From: Thioalkalivibrio sp.
GTDB lineage: Bacteria > Pseudomonadota > Gammaproteobacteria > Ectothiorhodospirales > Ectothiorhodospiraceae
Reading direction: 5' to 3'
Assembly: GCA_007133115.1 (NCBI GenBank)
Contig: SLNI01000235.1
Span: 1-5,723 of the forward strand
Length of the DNA stretch: 5,723 nucleotides
Shown here: piece by piece, positions 4,691 through 5,723 of the stretch
Position numbering within the stretch: position 1 is the stretch's first letter
Layout of the letters: the number at the start of each line of letters is the position of its first letter
The notes under the pieces: model-generated
Told to the model about the DNA's origin: nothing
Seen by the model: only the letters and a program-made list of their open reading frames with translations
Database searches by the model: none
Position numbers and translations under genes: made by a program

Positions 4691-5723
4691 TCAGGGGATA
4701 GTGTCGCCTCCAGGATCCGACGCAGTTCCTCGGGGTTGAAACCACGTGCCCCCAACCGGGTGGTTTCCGCCTGGCGCCCATCGAGCGTGACGAAGCTGTC
4801 CTCGGGCATCCCGTCCAGCAATGACGGATGCGTGGATTCGAGGGTCCACCGGCCGTCCCGCCAGGACAGCAGCCCCTCGCCCAGACCCAGCGCGGTGGGG
4901 GAACGGTGGCATTGGGCACAGGTGAGCCCGGGCCCCGTCGTATGCGGCGAAACCGGAGCGAACAGTCGCCGGAATTGCGGTTCCTCCCAGTCGGGATGTT
5001 CGATCGTGCGGATCATTCCGGGGACGAAGGGGACGATGCGGTCGTGCTGGTTCACTCCCAGGGGAGGGCGATCGTTGCGTACGCCCCAACGGGCTTCCTG
5101 CCAGTATCCCGGGGTGATCTCGCGTTCGACGTGGTCCCATTGCCGCCCATCGGGATCGTAGGACATGTGGCAGCCGTAGCACTGCGGCGCCCATTGGCTG
5201 TGGCAGGCGCTGCAGGTCACGCGCTCGTGCGCACCGCTCTCGAGGTGATGATCGTCGTCGATCGGAGGAATCGCGACCGAACCGCCCTGAAGCTTGCGAT
5301 GCAGCCGGTTGCCCTCGGGAAGGACCTCGATGTGCCACAGCGGCGTGCCGCGCCGCTGCGTGACCAGGAACGGCTGGTCGTCGTCGGCGGCGAACGGGAT
5401 CCGGGATGTCAGGGGCAGGAGATCCCGGGGCCAGTCGGCCAGGCGAACCCGAGGCCGGGTATTCGCGTGACAATCCCGGCACTGGATGTCGACGGCATCC
5501 GAGCCGTGCATGAACGCGTCCGTCGGGCCCATCAGATCGCGCACCGTGTGGCAGTCCACGCAGCCGAGTCCCGCCCGATGATGCACATCCGGCGCATGAT
5601 GTTCGATCAGGCGTCCGTCCTCGAGGTATCCGAGTCCGGAGGTATCGGGCCGGCGCAGTGCGGTGTCGTCCACCTCGGCGAGTCCCGCGTAGTTCAGCGC
5701 GACCCGGCCCGATCGGGAGTGGC
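4678..5723 (-). CDS. Multihaem c-type cytochrome, C-terminal part (5' end outside window)
   Basis: Electron-transfer protein with covalently bound haems, expected in the periplasm or outside. The frame is open to the right edge, so the GTG at 5673 is not necessarily the start, and any signal peptide is outside. Counting from that GTG, five CxxCH haem sites are visible: CVDCH 38-42, CRDCH 65-69, CSACH 154-158, CYGCH 165-169 and CAQCH 252-256. The third and fourth are separated by only six residues, a closely packed pair. Other histidines that could be distal ligands include HHAPDVHH (25-32), DHH (141-143), H149 and H226. The segment from LGYLEDGRLIEHH through GCVDCHTVRDLMG to AVDIQCRDCH looks like a conserved core. 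There is no membrane helix in the visible part. More haems may lie upstream. I cannot assign a substrate or named family. It converges on the zinc-ribbon gene and has no visible link to msrPQ. Confidence 0.9.
   Translation of the reverse strand, partial: HSRSGRVALNYAGLAEVDDTALRRPDTSGLGYLEDGRLIEHHAPDVHHRAGLGCVDCHTVRDLMGPTDAFMHGSDAVDIQCRDCHANTRPRVRLADWPRDLLPLTSRIPFAADDDQPFLVTQRRGTPLWHIEVLPEGNRLHRKLQGGSVAIPPIDDDHHLESGAHERVTCSACHSQWAPQCYGCHMSYDPDGRQWDHVEREITPGYWQEARWGVRNDRPPLGVNQHDRIVPFVPGMIRTIEHPDWEEPQFRRLFAPVSPHTTGPGLTCAQCHRSPTALGLGEGLLSWRDGRWTLESTHPSLLDGMPEDSFVTLDGRQAETTRLGARGFNPEELRRILEATLSPEPRR

Overview
The window looks like chromosomal DNA from a high-GC gammaproteobacterium. GC content is roughly two thirds by eye, coding is dense, an MsrP/MsrQ pair is present, and a small gene resembles the PA3496 family known mostly from gammaproteobacteria. 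The multihaem cytochrome would suit a respiratory versatile lineage such as the sulfur-oxidising Chromatiales/Ectothiorhodospiraceae, but that placement is inference. I see no rRNA, tRNA, insertion sequence, CRISPR array or phage gene.

Layout: (1) 1-1488, plus strand: the C-terminal part of a large FtsX/MacB-type ABC transporter permease whose start lies left of the window. (2) 1551-1742, minus strand: a 63-residue acidic/basic protein resembling the PA3496 family, convergent with the permease. (3) 1743-1980: a 238-bp divergent intergenic region with an AT-rich core. It holds candidate promoters in both directions, several direct repeats, a palindrome and two hairpins. (4) 1981-2916 and 2919-3584, plus strand: msrP and msrQ, encoding the periplasmic molybdenum-dependent methionine sulfoxide reductase and its haem-containing membrane electron donor. 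(5) 3631-4245 and 4279-4614, plus strand: a 204-residue protein I do not recognise, then a short DUF2007-type protein with a C-terminal zinc ribbon. These two may be read through from msrPQ or form their own unit. (6) 4615-4677: a convergent gap with strong GC-rich hairpins. (7) 4678-5723, minus strand: the C-terminal part of a multihaem c-type cytochrome with five visible CxxCH sites, whose start lies right of the window.

How the genes work together: MsrQ takes electrons from the respiratory chain and passes them to MsrP, which repairs oxidised methionines in envelope proteins. The permease and the cytochrome also act at or beyond the cytoplasmic membrane, but nothing in the sequence ties them to the Msr system. 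The less-explained parts are the repeat-rich msrP leader, the unrecognised 204-residue gene with its zinc-ribbon neighbour, and the cytochrome's haem arrangement. I see no clear evidence for a wholly new system.
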